Positions 1-7,078 are shown, counted from the first letter of the stretch. The stretch is DNA of 16,025 nt from CAYSLC01 sp964431545 (GCA_964431545.1 CAYSLC010000131.1:1-16025); one strand, 5' to 3'. A program made the numbers and translations. Notes: generated by a model from the letters alone, not told the origin.

Positions 1-489
1 GGTCAACCCGCCCACGAAGGAGAACATCCAGCCCGTGGCCTGGCCCACGATCCCCCCGAAGTTCTGGAACATTCCGCCGTTTGTTTCCGTTTTTCCCGCA
101 CCCCCGGACATGCGACTCAGGAACCATTGGCCCCAGGTATAATCGGAAACGCGTTCCTTAATGTCGCTGATGGCTTCCGGAAACTGCGAGGAGAACTTGT
201 CCGTCTGCTCCATAATCCGCGGCGCCATCAGGCCCGACAGGAGAATGGTGAGGGCTAGCAGAACAAGGAGGACGATCGATACCGACCACTGGATGGACAA
301 TCGGGAGTGGTTGGAAATCCACTGGCCCGTCCGCCTCAAGAAGATGGCAAAGATCGTACCGGCGAAGATCAGAAGAAAGATCTGGAGCGTATGCCAGACC
401 AGCAGGGCCCCGGCCACAAACAGGATGGTCAAAAACAGCTTTTTGAGGAACTCCCCTCGTCCTCGGGATCCGCCGGGAGAATCATTCAT
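1..489 (-). CDS. AI-2E family transporter, N-terminal part (truncated by window edge)
   Basis: The frame is open from ATG at 489 down to base 1, giving 163 residues with no stop, so the C-terminal half lies outside. The start is preceded by AGGAG five bases upstream. Seen: a short charged N-terminus (MNDSPGGSRGRGEF), two closely spaced hydrophobic segments (about residues 14-27 and 31-46), a third at about 60-80, then a soluble stretch with FPEAISDIKERVSDYTWGQW and a glycine-rich hydrophobic segment at the edge. This layout matches the first half of AI-2E/PerM family transporters (PF01594), eight-helix inner-membrane proteins of about 350 residues. Members have been linked to autoinducer-2 export or Na+/H+ exchange, so the substrate here is unknown. 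It is the last visible gene of a leftward run of three membrane proteins, 57 bp after the YihY gene. The family call is fairly secure; the function is not. Confidence 0.82.
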   Translation of the reverse strand, partial: MNDSPGGSRGRGEFLKKLFLTILFVAGALLVWHTLQIFLLIFAGTIFAIFLRRTGQWISNHSRLSIQWSVSIVLLVLLALTILLSGLMAPRIMEQTDKFSSQFPEAISDIKERVSDYTWGQWFLSRMSGGAGKTETNGGMFQNFGGIVGQATGWMFSFVGGLT

Positions 490-546
490 GGCGTACTCCT
501 CGCATGGCCCCGGAATATCGGGTAAAGGCAAACGGTGAAACGCGGA

Positions 547-1524
547 TCAGGGCGATTCCCCCAGGGTATCGGCCACGTAGGCCCCGCGTTCCCCCATGGG
601 CCGCGGCTCCCCCGTGGTGGTGTCCAGACGGGTCTGGTGCTCCAGCTCCGCGTCCAGTTCGGCGCCGATCACCACGGCGTAGGCGCTGAGAAAAAACCAG
701 AGGAGCAGGATGATGATGGCGCCGATGGAACCGTAGGTTTCGTTGTACTTGCCGAAGTTGGAGACATAGAAGGAGAAGGCGAGGGATCCGATGATCCATA
801 AGAGGGTGGACAGGAAGGCCCCCCAGCTGATCCAGCGCCATTTGGCGTTCTCGCGATCCGGCGCATAGCGGTAGATCACCGAGACGGCCGCCATGATGAG
901 GACCGCCAGCAGCGGCCACCGGCCGATGGAGATGGCCCATTGAAAGGGTTCCGAGAGCCCGAGGAACCCGAACAGCATCGGAAGCGCCACGATGGCTCCC
1001 AGGCAGAGAAGGCCGAAGAGGATCGCCCCCAGGGTGAAGAGGAGCGCCACGGCGTTCAGTTTGAGAATGGACCGTTGCTCCGTCTCGCTGTATGCGATGT
1101 TGAGGGCCCCCATCAGCGCCTTCATCCCCTTGGCCGAACTCCAGATGGAGATCAGGATTCCCAGGAAAAACCCGAAACCCAGGGCGCCCCCGGAATTGGT
1201 GACGATGGACCGGAGCTGATCGCTGATGATGGCGTAAGCCTCCCGGGGGGCCAGGCGGCTCAAGGCGTCCAGGTGGGAGGTCAGCTCCGCCGGATCCGAG
1301 ACGAGCCCGTAGATGGAGACCGCGGCGGCCAGGGCGGGAAAGACGGCCAGAAACCAGAAAAAGGCGACACCGGCGGAGACCACGGAGAGATTGTCCCGGG
1401 CGTTGTTCTCCTTCACCCGCAGCAAGGCGTCCCGCCAACCCGGTTTTGGGATTTCCCCGGGCGTATCGGCCTGACGACCCCTCGGCGGCGATCCTTGCGG
1501 CCGGCTTCGTTCTCGTTCGCTCAT
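547..1524 (-). CDS. YihY/virulence factor BrkB family membrane protein
   Basis: A 325-residue inner-membrane protein with about six hydrophobic segments (roughly residues 47-74, 113-128, 157-183, 203-218, 232-252, 265-287). The hallmark C-terminal sequence is present: NETYGSIGAIIILLLWFF followed by IGAELDAELEHQ (residues 261-297), as is the N-terminal SVVSAGVAFFWFLAVFPAL block (48-66). These place it in the YihY/BrkB family (PF03631, UPF0761). Despite old names such as ribonuclease BN or serum-resistance factor, the molecular role of the family is not settled. The N-terminal 30 residues are charged and proline-rich, and the C-terminal tail is also hydrophilic. The ATG at 1524 is chosen because GAGAGGAG lies six bases upstream. 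It sits 39 bp downstream of the PAP2 gene and 57 bp upstream of the AI-2E gene, consistent with one leftward transcript. Confidence 0.92.
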   Translation of the reverse strand: MSERERSRPQGSPPRGRQADTPGEIPKPGWRDALLRVKENNARDNLSVVSAGVAFFWFLAVFPALAAAVSIYGLVSDPAELTSHLDALSRLAPREAYAIISDQLRSIVTNSGGALGFGFFLGILISIWSSAKGMKALMGALNIAYSETEQRSILKLNAVALLFTLGAILFGLLCLGAIVALPMLFGFLGLSEPFQWAISIGRWPLLAVLIMAAVSVIYRYAPDRENAKWRWISWGAFLSTLLWIIGSLAFSFYVSNFGKYNETYGSIGAIIILLLWFFLSAYAVVIGAELDAELEHQTRLDTTTGEPRPMGERGAYVADTLGESP

Positions 1525-1563
1525 GGCGTGCTCCTCTCCGATGCCGGGCGATGCCCGGCGGGT

Positions 1564-2376
1564 TCAACGGCCGGGACGATCACCGGCCTTTGTGGCCCAG
1601 ATCACCCCCCCAAGCCAGGTGCCGCCGATGATGAATCCGGCGATGATATCGCTGGGCCAATGGGTCCCCAGACGCATCCGCGCCCACCCCACCAGGAACA
1701 GGAGCGGCACAAGAAGCAACAGGACCAATATTCGTTCGGTCCATGACTGGGTCGCGCGCCACCAGAGCCACGCCAGGAACCCGTAGACGAAGATGGAGAT
1801 GGTGGCGTGTCCGGACGGGTACGAATGGAACGGCGGCGAGGCGATCCCCCCGGCCACCATCTCCGGCCGGGCCCGGTCCCAGATCCACCAGCCGAAGTAG
1901 ATGAGGGGTCGCTCCAGGGCGTAGCCCAAAAAGTAACCGGGAACGATCAGGGAGTCGCCCCGGTGAACGGCGATGATCATGGTCAGAAAGAGCACCGGTA
2001 CGGTTACGGCGATATTGCCGAGGGATTCGAAGATGGTGGCGTTATAGAAGGTGAAAAGCGGCATCTCTTCCACGATCCATTGGAGCGTGGTCCGATCCCA
2101 TTGCGTCAGTCCACGTGGATCGAGCCACTTCCCCAGGTAGGTCACCCCGGCGCAGACGGCGACGGCAAAAACGAGTCCGATCCCCATCCGCGTCCAGAAT
2201 CGCTTGCGGACCCCGCCGGGAAGGTTTTTTTGCTGTGACCGGAAATCGCGCCAGAGGTGCCGCGCCGAGGAGATCAGCAGCCATCGCCGGCTGTGTTCCG
2301 CGGCGTCTCTTCTTTGCGGATCCGGTGTGGTTTTTGGATGTTCGTTCCGCTGGTTTCGCTGGTCGGTTTTCTCCAT
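1564..2376 (-). CDS. PAP2-family (acid phosphatase/lipid phosphatase) membrane protein
   Basis: A 270-residue protein with a hydrophilic N-terminus of about 60 residues, then roughly five to six membrane segments. The PAP2 signature is clear: RP at residues 170-171 (motif 1), SYPSGHA with PSGH at 187-190 (motif 2), and R233-x5-H239-x3-D243 within ARMRLGTHWPSD (motif 3). The lysine that usually lies seven residues before the motif-1 arginine is a tryptophan here (W163). The family hydrolyses phosphate monoesters of lipids such as phosphatidate, undecaprenyl pyrophosphate or PGP at the outer face of the inner membrane; the actual substrate is unknown. The frame continues upstream to a GTG at 2439, but I see no Shine-Dalgarno there. 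The ATG at 2376 has GGGAA six bases upstream and gives a conventional N-terminus, so I prefer it. It is the first gene of a leftward run PAP2, YihY, AI-2E and diverges from the 3D-domain gene. Confidence 0.9.
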   Translation of the reverse strand: MEKTDQRNQRNEHPKTTPDPQRRDAAEHSRRWLLISSARHLWRDFRSQQKNLPGGVRKRFWTRMGIGLVFAVAVCAGVTYLGKWLDPRGLTQWDRTTLQWIVEEMPLFTFYNATIFESLGNIAVTVPVLFLTMIIAVHRGDSLIVPGYFLGYALERPLIYFGWWIWDRARPEMVAGGIASPPFHSYPSGHATISIFVYGFLAWLWWRATQSWTERILVLLLLVPLLFLVGWARMRLGTHWPSDIIAGFIIGGTWLGGVIWATKAGDRPGR

Positions 2377-2418
2377 GTCGGATTCCCGCTTATCGGTTTT
2401 CAGGCGTTTTGGTTTAAG

Positions 2419-2430
2419 TTTCCCGGGAAA
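2419..2430. promoter_or_regulatory. Perfect 12-bp palindrome upstream of PAP2 operon
   Basis: TTTCCCGGGAAA is fully self-complementary and lies 43 bp upstream of the preferred PAP2 start (2376). Its position fits an operator for the leftward membrane-protein genes, but no regulator is known and a 12-bp palindrome can arise by chance. If the GTG at 2439 were the real start it would lie in coding sequence. Confidence 0.3.
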
Positions 2431-2561
2431 AGAACGCACGGTCCGCCGGTCGGATCGACCGGGTTCCCTTACCGTGCCGCCGGGCCGAGGGAGTCACCCT
2501 GGGATGCCGAAGTGGTAACCCTCCCGATATCCGAAGCCAGAATATACGACCACCGCTCACC

Positions 2562-2589
2562 GGGAAAATGGGGTGAAATGCGTATTTAC
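2562..2589 (+). repeat. Bipartite intergenic element, copy 1
   Basis: Reads GGGAAAAT (2562-2569), G, GGGTGAAAT (2571-2579), GC, GTATTTAC (2582-2589). The first box starts exactly 20 bases before the last. The same boxes with the same spacing occur at 14640, and with a diverged middle at 2634. It lies 186 bp from the PAP2 start and about 200 bp from the 3D-domain gene start. The role is unknown; a protein-binding site or promoter element is possible. Confidence 0.6.
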
Positions 2590-2600
2590 TTCCTCAACAA

Positions 2601-2645
2601 CCGTATTTTTTCCGCAATGACTGGAAGCGCCGGGGGAAAATACGG
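2601..2645. repeat. 9-bp inverted repeat CCGTATTTT / AAAATACGG
   Basis: CCGTATTTT (2601-2609) is the exact reverse complement of AAAATACGG (2637-2645), separated by 27 bases. The right arm overlaps the first box of bipartite element copy 2. The long loop makes an RNA hairpin less likely than paired protein-binding half-sites. Confidence 0.4.
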
Positions 2646-2661
2646 GTAGCTTTGTATTTAC
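2634..2661 (+). repeat. Bipartite intergenic element, copy 2 (diverged middle)
   Basis: GGGAAAAT at 2634-2641 and GTATTTAC at 2654-2661 keep the 20-base start-to-start distance of copy 1. The central GGGTGAAAT box is not conserved (CGGGTAGCT in its place). TCC follows one base after ATTTAC-type sequence in both copies. The conserved ends with a variable middle suggest a two-part recognition site. Confidence 0.5.
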
Positions 2662-2712
2662 ATCCGCCTTTCCGAGGACTACGTTGTACGCTAAGGGCGA
2701 AGCGATAGAAGC

Positions 2713-2731
2713 ATCCGATGTGAAATCGGAT
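2713..2731. promoter_or_regulatory. 7-bp inverted repeat ATCCGAT-GTGAA-ATCGGAT
   Basis: ATCCGAT (2713-2719) and ATCGGAT (2725-2731) are exact reverse complements around a 5-base spacer. It lies 58 bp upstream of the 3D-domain gene, where it could be an operator or a leader hairpin. The string GTGAAATCGG (2720-2729) recurs inside the bipartite element at 14651-14660. Confidence 0.35.
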
Positions 2732-2755
2732 AATAAGCAGATAAGGAACGTTTCC

Positions 2756-2773
2756 AATATCAGAAATATCAGA
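2756..2773 (+). repeat. Two tandem 9-bp units AATATCAGA
   Basis: AATATCAGA is repeated perfectly head to tail, ending just before the Shine-Dalgarno sequence of the 3D-domain gene. It may be a replication-slippage duplication or a pair of binding half-sites; nothing distinguishes these. Confidence 0.5.
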
Positions 2774-2788
2774 GAAGGGTCCATTCAC

Positions 2789-3232
2789 ATGCAAAAGAGA
2801 ACGATTTTGATGGCCACATCGGCGGTTGTCGCCGTCGTCATCGCCGGCCTTCTCCTCCAGCTCTTCTGGAAACCCCTGAAGGGGGCGGTCGGGTTTTTGG
2901 AACCAGAAACCGAAGGGGAGAAGAATGAGGCGATCTTCACCGCCTACACCCCGAGCGCGGCGGAGACGGACGGCGACCCGCGAATCATGGCCAGCGGAAG
3001 GCAAGTGTACGTCGGCGCCGTGGCATGTCCGTCCCACCTCGATTTCGGCACCCGGATCCGCATTGAAGGGATCGGCGGAACCTACACATGCGAAGACCGG
3101 ATGGCGGCCCGATATCGGAACCGCCCCCGGTTCGACATTCTGATGAACGAACGGGAGAGGGCGATCCGTTTCGGCGTCCAGAAGCTCGCCTATCGGATCA
3201 TCGATACGCCGGGAGACGAACAAGAGAACTGA
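2789..3232 (+). CDS. 3D (Asp-Asp-Asp) domain protein, membrane-anchored
   Basis: A 147-residue protein. Residues 5-26 form one hydrophobic segment with a basic N-terminus (MQKRT), so it is probably anchored with its domain in the periplasm. Residues 49-118 match the 3D domain (PF06725): FTAYTPS, then ASGRQVYVGAVACP, DFGTRIRI, YTCED and FDI. The three conserved aspartates are D85, D103 and D116. C80 and C101 could form a disulfide. The domain is the double-psi beta-barrel core shared with MltA-type lytic transglycosylases and Firmicute cell-wall proteins, so a peptidoglycan-related role is likely but unproven. The frame is open 35 codons further upstream, but AAGGG eight bases before ATG 2789 and the signal-like N-terminus decide this start. 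The VTT gene follows 81 bp downstream on the same strand. Confidence 0.82.
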   Translation: MQKRTILMATSAVVAVVIAGLLLQLFWKPLKGAVGFLEPETEGEKNEAIFTAYTPSAAETDGDPRIMASGRQVYVGAVACPSHLDFGTRIRIEGIGGTYTCEDRMAARYRNRPRFDILMNERERAIRFGVQKLAYRIIDTPGDEQEN

Positions 3233-3313
3233 AACCCGGGCCGGTTCCGATCATTCCCGGGCATCGACGGCCTCGACAGGGGGATGCCACCATTGACGAA
3301 AAGGGGAATCTGG

Positions 3314-3976
3314 GTGGAAAAGAAAGGGAAATGGGCGATTACGGCGATCGGGGCGGTCCTGGTGCTGGGACTTGCCGGATGGGGGATCTACTGGGCCATC
3401 CAGAACAACTACTTCGAACAGGCGGTCTCCATGATCGACGAGAACACGCCGCCGGCCCTGTTCATCGGTCTGATGGTCGTCCTGCCCCTGGTGGGGTTTC
3501 CCATCAGCGTCTTCCTGATCATGGCGGGGATCAAATTCGGCGCGCTATACGCCATTTTGCTCTGGATCATCGTGCTCCCGGCCCATACCCTGATCAGCTA
3601 CCATCTGGCCCGGGCGCTCCGCGGCCCGCTGGAGCGGCTTCTCACTGAAAAATTCGGCTATTCCATCCCCAGGGTGCCGGAACAGCGGGAGGCGCTCTTC
3701 AGCTTCCTCTTTCTCGCCGTGCCCGGAATCCCCTATGCCGCCAAAAACTACCTCCTGCCGCTGGCCGGAATCCCGTTCAAATACTGCGTCCTGATGAACA
3801 CCGTCGTGCAGCTCTGCCTGGGACTCCCGTTCATCATCCTGGGCAAGTCGGCCACCGACATGAACCTCACCTGGTTCCTCGCGGCCCTCGGGGTGTTCCT
3901 GGTGGTCTTCTTCGGGGTCCGCTGGCTGAAGAAACGGTACGGGGATAAAATCTCCGGAGCGGCCTCGGCGGGATGA
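3314..3976 (+). CDS. VTT-domain (DedA/TVP38/SNARE-associated) membrane protein
   Basis: A 220-residue polytopic membrane protein (from the GTG start). Hydrophobic segments lie at about residues 8-26, 45-70, 72-92, 124-140, 160-178 and 185-201. The VTT domain (PF09335) is recognisable from GFPISVFLIMAGIKFGALYA, the SYHLARALRG stretch and the re-entrant motif VPGIPYAAKNYLLPLAGIP. Family members (DedA, TMEM41B-type) act as lipid scramblases or flippases, including undecaprenyl phosphate recycling for some DedA proteins; the lipid handled here is unknown. An ATG at 3284 is in frame, but its G-rich sequence abuts the codon with no spacing. GTG 3314 has AAGGGGA seven bases upstream, so I chose it. 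It may be cotranscribed with the 3D-domain gene. Downstream, a hairpin separates it from the convergent small cysteine-rich gene. Confidence 0.85.
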   Translation: MEKKGKWAITAIGAVLVLGLAGWGIYWAIQNNYFEQAVSMIDENTPPALFIGLMVVLPLVGFPISVFLIMAGIKFGALYAILLWIIVLPAHTLISYHLARALRGPLERLLTEKFGYSIPRVPEQREALFSFLFLAVPGIPYAAKNYLLPLAGIPFKYCVLMNTVVQLCLGLPFIILGKSATDMNLTWFLAALGVFLVVFFGVRWLKKRYGDKISGAASAG

Positions 3977-3998
3977 TCTTGCCCGCGCGGACGGGGGC

Positions 3999-4035
3999 GG
4001 CCTTCACCCCGGCGGCGGGGGGCGGAATGAAGGCC
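3999..4035. terminator. Terminator-like hairpin between convergent genes
   Basis: GGCCTTCA (3999-4006) pairs perfectly with TGAAGGCC (4028-4035), and an inner CCCC/GGGG can extend the stem. It sits in the 83-bp space between the VTT gene and the convergent cysteine-rich gene, so it could end transcription in both directions. There is no T-tract on either side, so intrinsic termination is uncertain. GGCGGAATG is repeated at 4021 and 4041. Confidence 0.4.
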
Positions 4036-4059
4036 CGGGAGGCGGAATGGGGAGGGGGT

Positions 4060-4323
4060 TCAGCACTTATAGGGATAGAAATGGTGGTAGCAGTACCCGC
4101 CCGGATCACTGTACTGGATCTCCGTCTGAATCATGCATTGGCCGATGGCGTTCTTGGAGACCTCTTCATAGTCCGGCCGCTTCTCCTCCTCCTTCTTACA
4201 GGGCATACAGATGGGCTGATGGTCGTAGACGGAAAGGATCCGCTCATCCGCCGGGGCCATGTTCCGGCTGCAGCGGGAACACTCAATCGCACAGGACAAG
4301 GCATCTTCCCAGGTATCTTTCAT
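4060..4323 (-). CDS. Small cysteine-rich protein, probable metal-binding, unknown function
   Basis: An 87-residue soluble protein with eight cysteines (11, 15, 18, 39, 42, 63, 78, 87). C15-SR-C18 and C39-MP-C42 form two CxxC knuckles, as in zinc ribbons and rubredoxins. A second region (residues 60-87) carries C63, then YCYHHFYPYKC with the last cysteine as the C-terminal residue. It has no signal peptide or membrane segment, and residues 43-53 are highly charged (KKEEEKRPDYE). I do not recognise a named family; similar short proteins seem to occur in Desulfobacterota, from memory only. ATG 4323 is preferred over ATG 4353 because AAGGAG lies six bases upstream. It follows the patatin-like gene by 43 bp on the same strand, so the two are probably cotranscribed. 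Zinc or iron binding and a role as a small regulator or redox adaptor are inference. Confidence 0.75.
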   Translation of the reverse strand: MKDTWEDALSCAIECSRCSRNMAPADERILSVYDHQPICMPCKKEEEKRPDYEEVSKNAIGQCMIQTEIQYSDPGGYCYHHFYPYKC

Positions 4324-4366
4324 CCGTGTCTCCTTCCGATGGTCGGTGGGCATCTCGAACCGTGGA

Positions 4367-5557
4367 TCAACCGGTCCCCTTCATCTCACAATCGCCCCCC
4401 ACTGTATCCGGATCACCGCCGGCCGTCAAGCCGGGACGCGACTTGCCAACCCGGCGCCTTCCGGGGGAGGATCGAAGTCCCGGAAAGGGTCTGATCCGCT
4501 CCCGGACCGCACCGGTGGCCACCGCGTCATTGAACTCGTCCGCCAGGCACCGGCTCAGATCCACCGCCCGATTCCAGGACGCGACCCGTTCCCCGTCCCG
4601 CCCCATGAACCGGTGGAAATCGGTCCGGTCGGGGATCCTGCCGTGGGGGAGCCGCGCCACGAATTCGGGTGACGGGGCGACCAGAAGGACCCGGTCCATG
4701 TTCTCGGGCCGCCGCCAGGAAAGCCTCTTGTCCAGCCAGCCCGGAATCACCCGGCCCAGATAGTGGGGAAAGAGGACGACCCCCCGGTCGATCCCCGGCG
4801 GAATGTCCATGTGGTAATCGATCACGCCGCCGTCCCGGTAGACGCCCGGAGGGGCTCCCGGAATCCCCCGGACCCCGGACATGACCAGGGGGATCGACCC
4901 CGACGCCAGCATGGCCGCCCGCAGGTTCCGCTTGTCCAGCGGCACTTGCCGTATGCCGAACGGGCCCATCCGGTAAAACGGGGGTCGGTCCCGGGGATCA
5001 TGGAACAGGGCCCGCTGGAAAAAAGGCTTCAGCCCCCGGCGATGGATGAGGTTGCACGCGGCCGCGCCCGCGAGTCCCAGCCCCAGCGCAAATCTCCCTT
5101 CCAGAGCGGCGATTCCCAGGGACCGCACCGCCATGATGTTGAGCCGCAGGTATGGGTGGGTGAGGATCTCCGCTTCCCCGTCATCCCCCAAAAGGGCGTC
5201 CAGAATCCGTCCTCCCTCGGCGGACACCTCCGCCGCGGTCGGCTCCCGATGGTAGAACTGGTGGATGTAGGCGTGGCGGAACCGGTCCACCGCGGCCGCC
5301 ATGTCCCGCTGGCATGCCGCGGCAAAACGCCACGCCCCCGAGGAGGAGCCGATCAGAAAGAGCGGATCGGTCCGCCCCCGGAACCATTCGGTGAACAGAT
5401 ACCGGTCCAGATGGCCGAGGACCAGCCATTTGGGCCCGCCGGCCGCGCCGGTCATGATCTTTACGTCTTCGGGACGAAGGCCCTTTTCCCGGATGAGCGC
5501 CAACGCCGTGGCCCCGGCGTAAAACAGCAGGTTCTGTGTCAATGCTTCGCTCCTCAT
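4367..5557 (-). CDS. Patatin-like phospholipase family protein
   Basis: A 396-residue protein with the patatin catalytic layout. TGAAGGPKW (36-44) forms the glycine-rich oxyanion loop, GSSSG (70-74) is the GxSxG nucleophile elbow with S72, and DGG (242-244) carries the dyad aspartate D242. Patatins (PF01734) are serine acyl hydrolases acting on phospholipids or other acyl esters. No signal peptide is obvious, so a cytosolic or peripheral membrane location is likely; the substrate is unknown. The C-terminal 35 residues are low-complexity and basic. Start choice is unclear: ATG 5557 has no Shine-Dalgarno, whereas the AGGAG inside its own second and third codons sits seven bases before an in-frame TTG at 5542. 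The protein may therefore begin five residues later. It leads a probable two-gene unit with the cysteine-rich protein. Confidence 0.85.
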   Translation of the reverse strand: MRSEALTQNLLFYAGATALALIREKGLRPEDVKIMTGAAGGPKWLVLGHLDRYLFTEWFRGRTDPLFLIGSSSGAWRFAAACQRDMAAAVDRFRHAYIHQFYHREPTAAEVSAEGGRILDALLGDDGEAEILTHPYLRLNIMAVRSLGIAALEGRFALGLGLAGAAACNLIHRRGLKPFFQRALFHDPRDRPPFYRMGPFGIRQVPLDKRNLRAAMLASGSIPLVMSGVRGIPGAPPGVYRDGGVIDYHMDIPPGIDRGVVLFPHYLGRVIPGWLDKRLSWRRPENMDRVLLVAPSPEFVARLPHGRIPDRTDFHRFMGRDGERVASWNRAVDLSRCLADEFNDAVATGAVRERIRPFPGLRSSPGRRRVGKSRPGLTAGGDPDTVGGDCEMKGTG

Positions 5558-5998
5558 TCAGTTCGTTTGCCGGTTGAGAAGATGGATGGCCCTTGCCGTC
5601 GAACGCTGGTTCCTTCAGGTCCTTTTTTGGCTCCGTGGTTCCGGGGGCCTTGATGGAAACGCTCAAAAGCCACTGATATTTTGGCGATAATACCTATTAC
5701 ACCGGCAGGTGGTTGTCAATATCCCATGCCTTGTGAAGTGCGTTTTGGGAACATTCCGTTGCCGACGCTCCCTGGCGGCCCGAAAGCCCGGCAGGGGTGG
5801 CTCCGATCGGACGGCGGTATGAGAGGATCATGGGTCTGTGACCTTATTGGTGGCCTTGTTGGGGCTTGGCAGAAAGAAGGAAACGCGGTACATTGATTCG
5901 GCCGCGACCGTTGCCCCGTCCGTTCCCGGTACGGCCCGATCGAGGGAACCCGGTATCCCATGGCAAAAGGTTGGGGCCGACCGCGGGCGTGTCGGTTA
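5558..5998. other. Intergenic region before the scaffold gap
   Basis: About 440 bp without a gene I can support. Short open frames here lack ribosome-binding sites and any recognisable protein character. On the minus strand a perfect -35-like TTGACA (5719 to 5714) lies upstream of the patatin gene. The best -10-like hexamer, TATTAT (5692 to 5687), is 21 bases away, longer than the usual 16-19, so this is only a weak promoter candidate. The segment runs directly into the Ns. Confidence 0.5.
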
Positions 5999-6098
5999 NN
6001 NNNNNNNNNNNNNNNNNNNNNNNNNNNNNNNNNNNNNNNNNNNNNNNNNNNNNNNNNNNNNNNNNNNNNNNNNNNNNNNNNNNNNNNNNNNNNNNNNN
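5999..6098. other. Assembly gap: 100 Ns
   Basis: Exactly 100 ambiguous bases, the conventional placeholder for a scaffold gap of unknown length. Any open frame crossing it is not real evidence of a gene, and the adjacency of flanking genes is inferred by the assembler. Confidence 0.98.
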
Positions 6099-6181
6099 CC
6101 CATTGTGCGGAGGATGACGCGGTGAAGGAGGCGATGGCTCCCCGAGAACGGAACGATTACCGAAACGGAGGATCGAAGAAG

Positions 6182-7078
6182 TTGACGCTTTCCGAATGCA
6201 CCCGAAGAGAGAACGTACTGAGCGAGCTTCTGGCGCTGCTGAAGCTGGAGAAGATCGAGGAGAACATCTTCCGGGGGGACAGCCAGGACCTGGGGTTCGG
6301 GAATATCTTCGGCGGCCAGGTGCTGGGCCAGGCCCTGTCCGCGGCCTCCCAGACGGTGCCGGCGGAGCGGCCCGTCCACAGCCTCCACGCCTACTTTTTG
6401 TTGACCGGGGACCCCAAGCGGCCCATCGTCTACCAGGTCGACTGCATCCGGGACGGAAAGAGCTTCACCACCCGGCGGGTGGTGGCCATCCAGAAGGGGA
6501 GGGCGATCTTCTCCATGTCCGCCTCCTTCCACATCGACGAGCCCGGATTCGAGCACCAGGATTCCCCGCCCGACGTTCCCGACCCCGAGGGGCTGATCTC
6601 CGATTTGGAGATGGCCCGGAGCGTCCGGGACCGGATCCCGGCGTCGATCCGGACCCTGCTCACCTGCGACCGGCCCATCGAGATCCGGCAGATCGACCCC
6701 GTGGACCCCTTCGACCCGGAGAAACGTCCGCCGGTCCGGTACGCCTGGCTGCGGGCCATCGGCCGGATGGACGACGACCCGGCCGTCCACCGGTACATGC
6801 TCGCCTACGCCTCCGACTTCGGCCTGGCCCTCACCGCTCTCCTTCCCCACGGCCATACCCTCTGGGAGCCGGCCATGCAGGTGGCCAGCCTCGACCACGC
6901 CATGTGGTTCCACCGGGACTTCCGGATGGACGACTGGCTTCTCTCCGTCATGGAGAGCCCCAGCGCCTCCGGGGCCACGGGCATGAACCGGGGACGGATC
7001 TACACCCGGGACGGCGTCCTGGTCGCCTCCACGGCCCAGGAGGGGCTGATCCGCCACCGGAAGCCAAAGGAGAAATAG
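6182..7078 (+). CDS. tesB: Acyl-CoA thioesterase II (TesB family)
   Basis: Hydrolyses acyl-CoA to free fatty acid and CoA in the cytosol. The 298 residues form a double hotdog fold that aligns over its whole length with E. coli TesB (286 aa) from memory: LLALLKLEKIEENIFRG, the FGGQVLGQAL block, HSLHAYFL, FEHQ, ASDF, SLDHAMWFHR and VASTAQEG. With a constant offset of eight, the E. coli catalytic residues D204, T228 and Q278 correspond to D212, S236 and Q286, a conservative Thr-to-Ser change. Start choice is uncertain. ATG 6134 has its AGGAGG only two bases away, and GTG 6122 has GGAGG eight bases away but extends the N-terminus by 20 residues. TTG 6182 has GGAGG ten bases upstream and best matches the family N-terminus. 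The gene begins just after the scaffold gap and is followed 52 bp later by the cysteine desulfurase. Confidence 0.92.
   Translation: MTLSECTRRENVLSELLALLKLEKIEENIFRGDSQDLGFGNIFGGQVLGQALSAASQTVPAERPVHSLHAYFLLTGDPKRPIVYQVDCIRDGKSFTTRRVVAIQKGRAIFSMSASFHIDEPGFEHQDSPPDVPDPEGLISDLEMARSVRDRIPASIRTLLTCDRPIEIRQIDPVDPFDPEKRPPVRYAWLRAIGRMDDDPAVHRYMLAYASDFGLALTALLPHGHTLWEPAMQVASLDHAMWFHRDFRMDDWLLSVMESPSASGATGMNRGRIYTRDGVLVASTAQEGLIRHRKPKEK

Larger units (their letters stand above)
2377..2788. other. Divergent intergenic region between PAP2 and 3D-domain genes
   Basis: About 410 bp, clearly more AT-rich than the flanking genes, expected to hold promoters in both directions. I find no convincing gene in it. 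It contains a 12-bp perfect palindrome (2419-2430), two copies of a bipartite element (2562-2589, 2634-2661), a 9-bp inverted repeat (2601-2645), a 7-bp inverted repeat (2713-2731) and a 9-bp tandem duplication (2756-2773), each listed separately. I could not place a confident sigma-70 promoter for either direction. Confidence 0.6.

Noticed and set aside
3284..3313. ATG 3284 as start of the VTT-domain gene
   Set aside because: Its purine-rich sequence touches the codon with no spacing, whereas GTG 3314 has AAGGGGA at a normal distance.
5960..6181. Extension of the thioesterase frame upstream through the N-run
   Set aside because: The Ns are placeholder bases, so the apparent open frame is meaningless. 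TesB proteins begin near the sequence following 6182.
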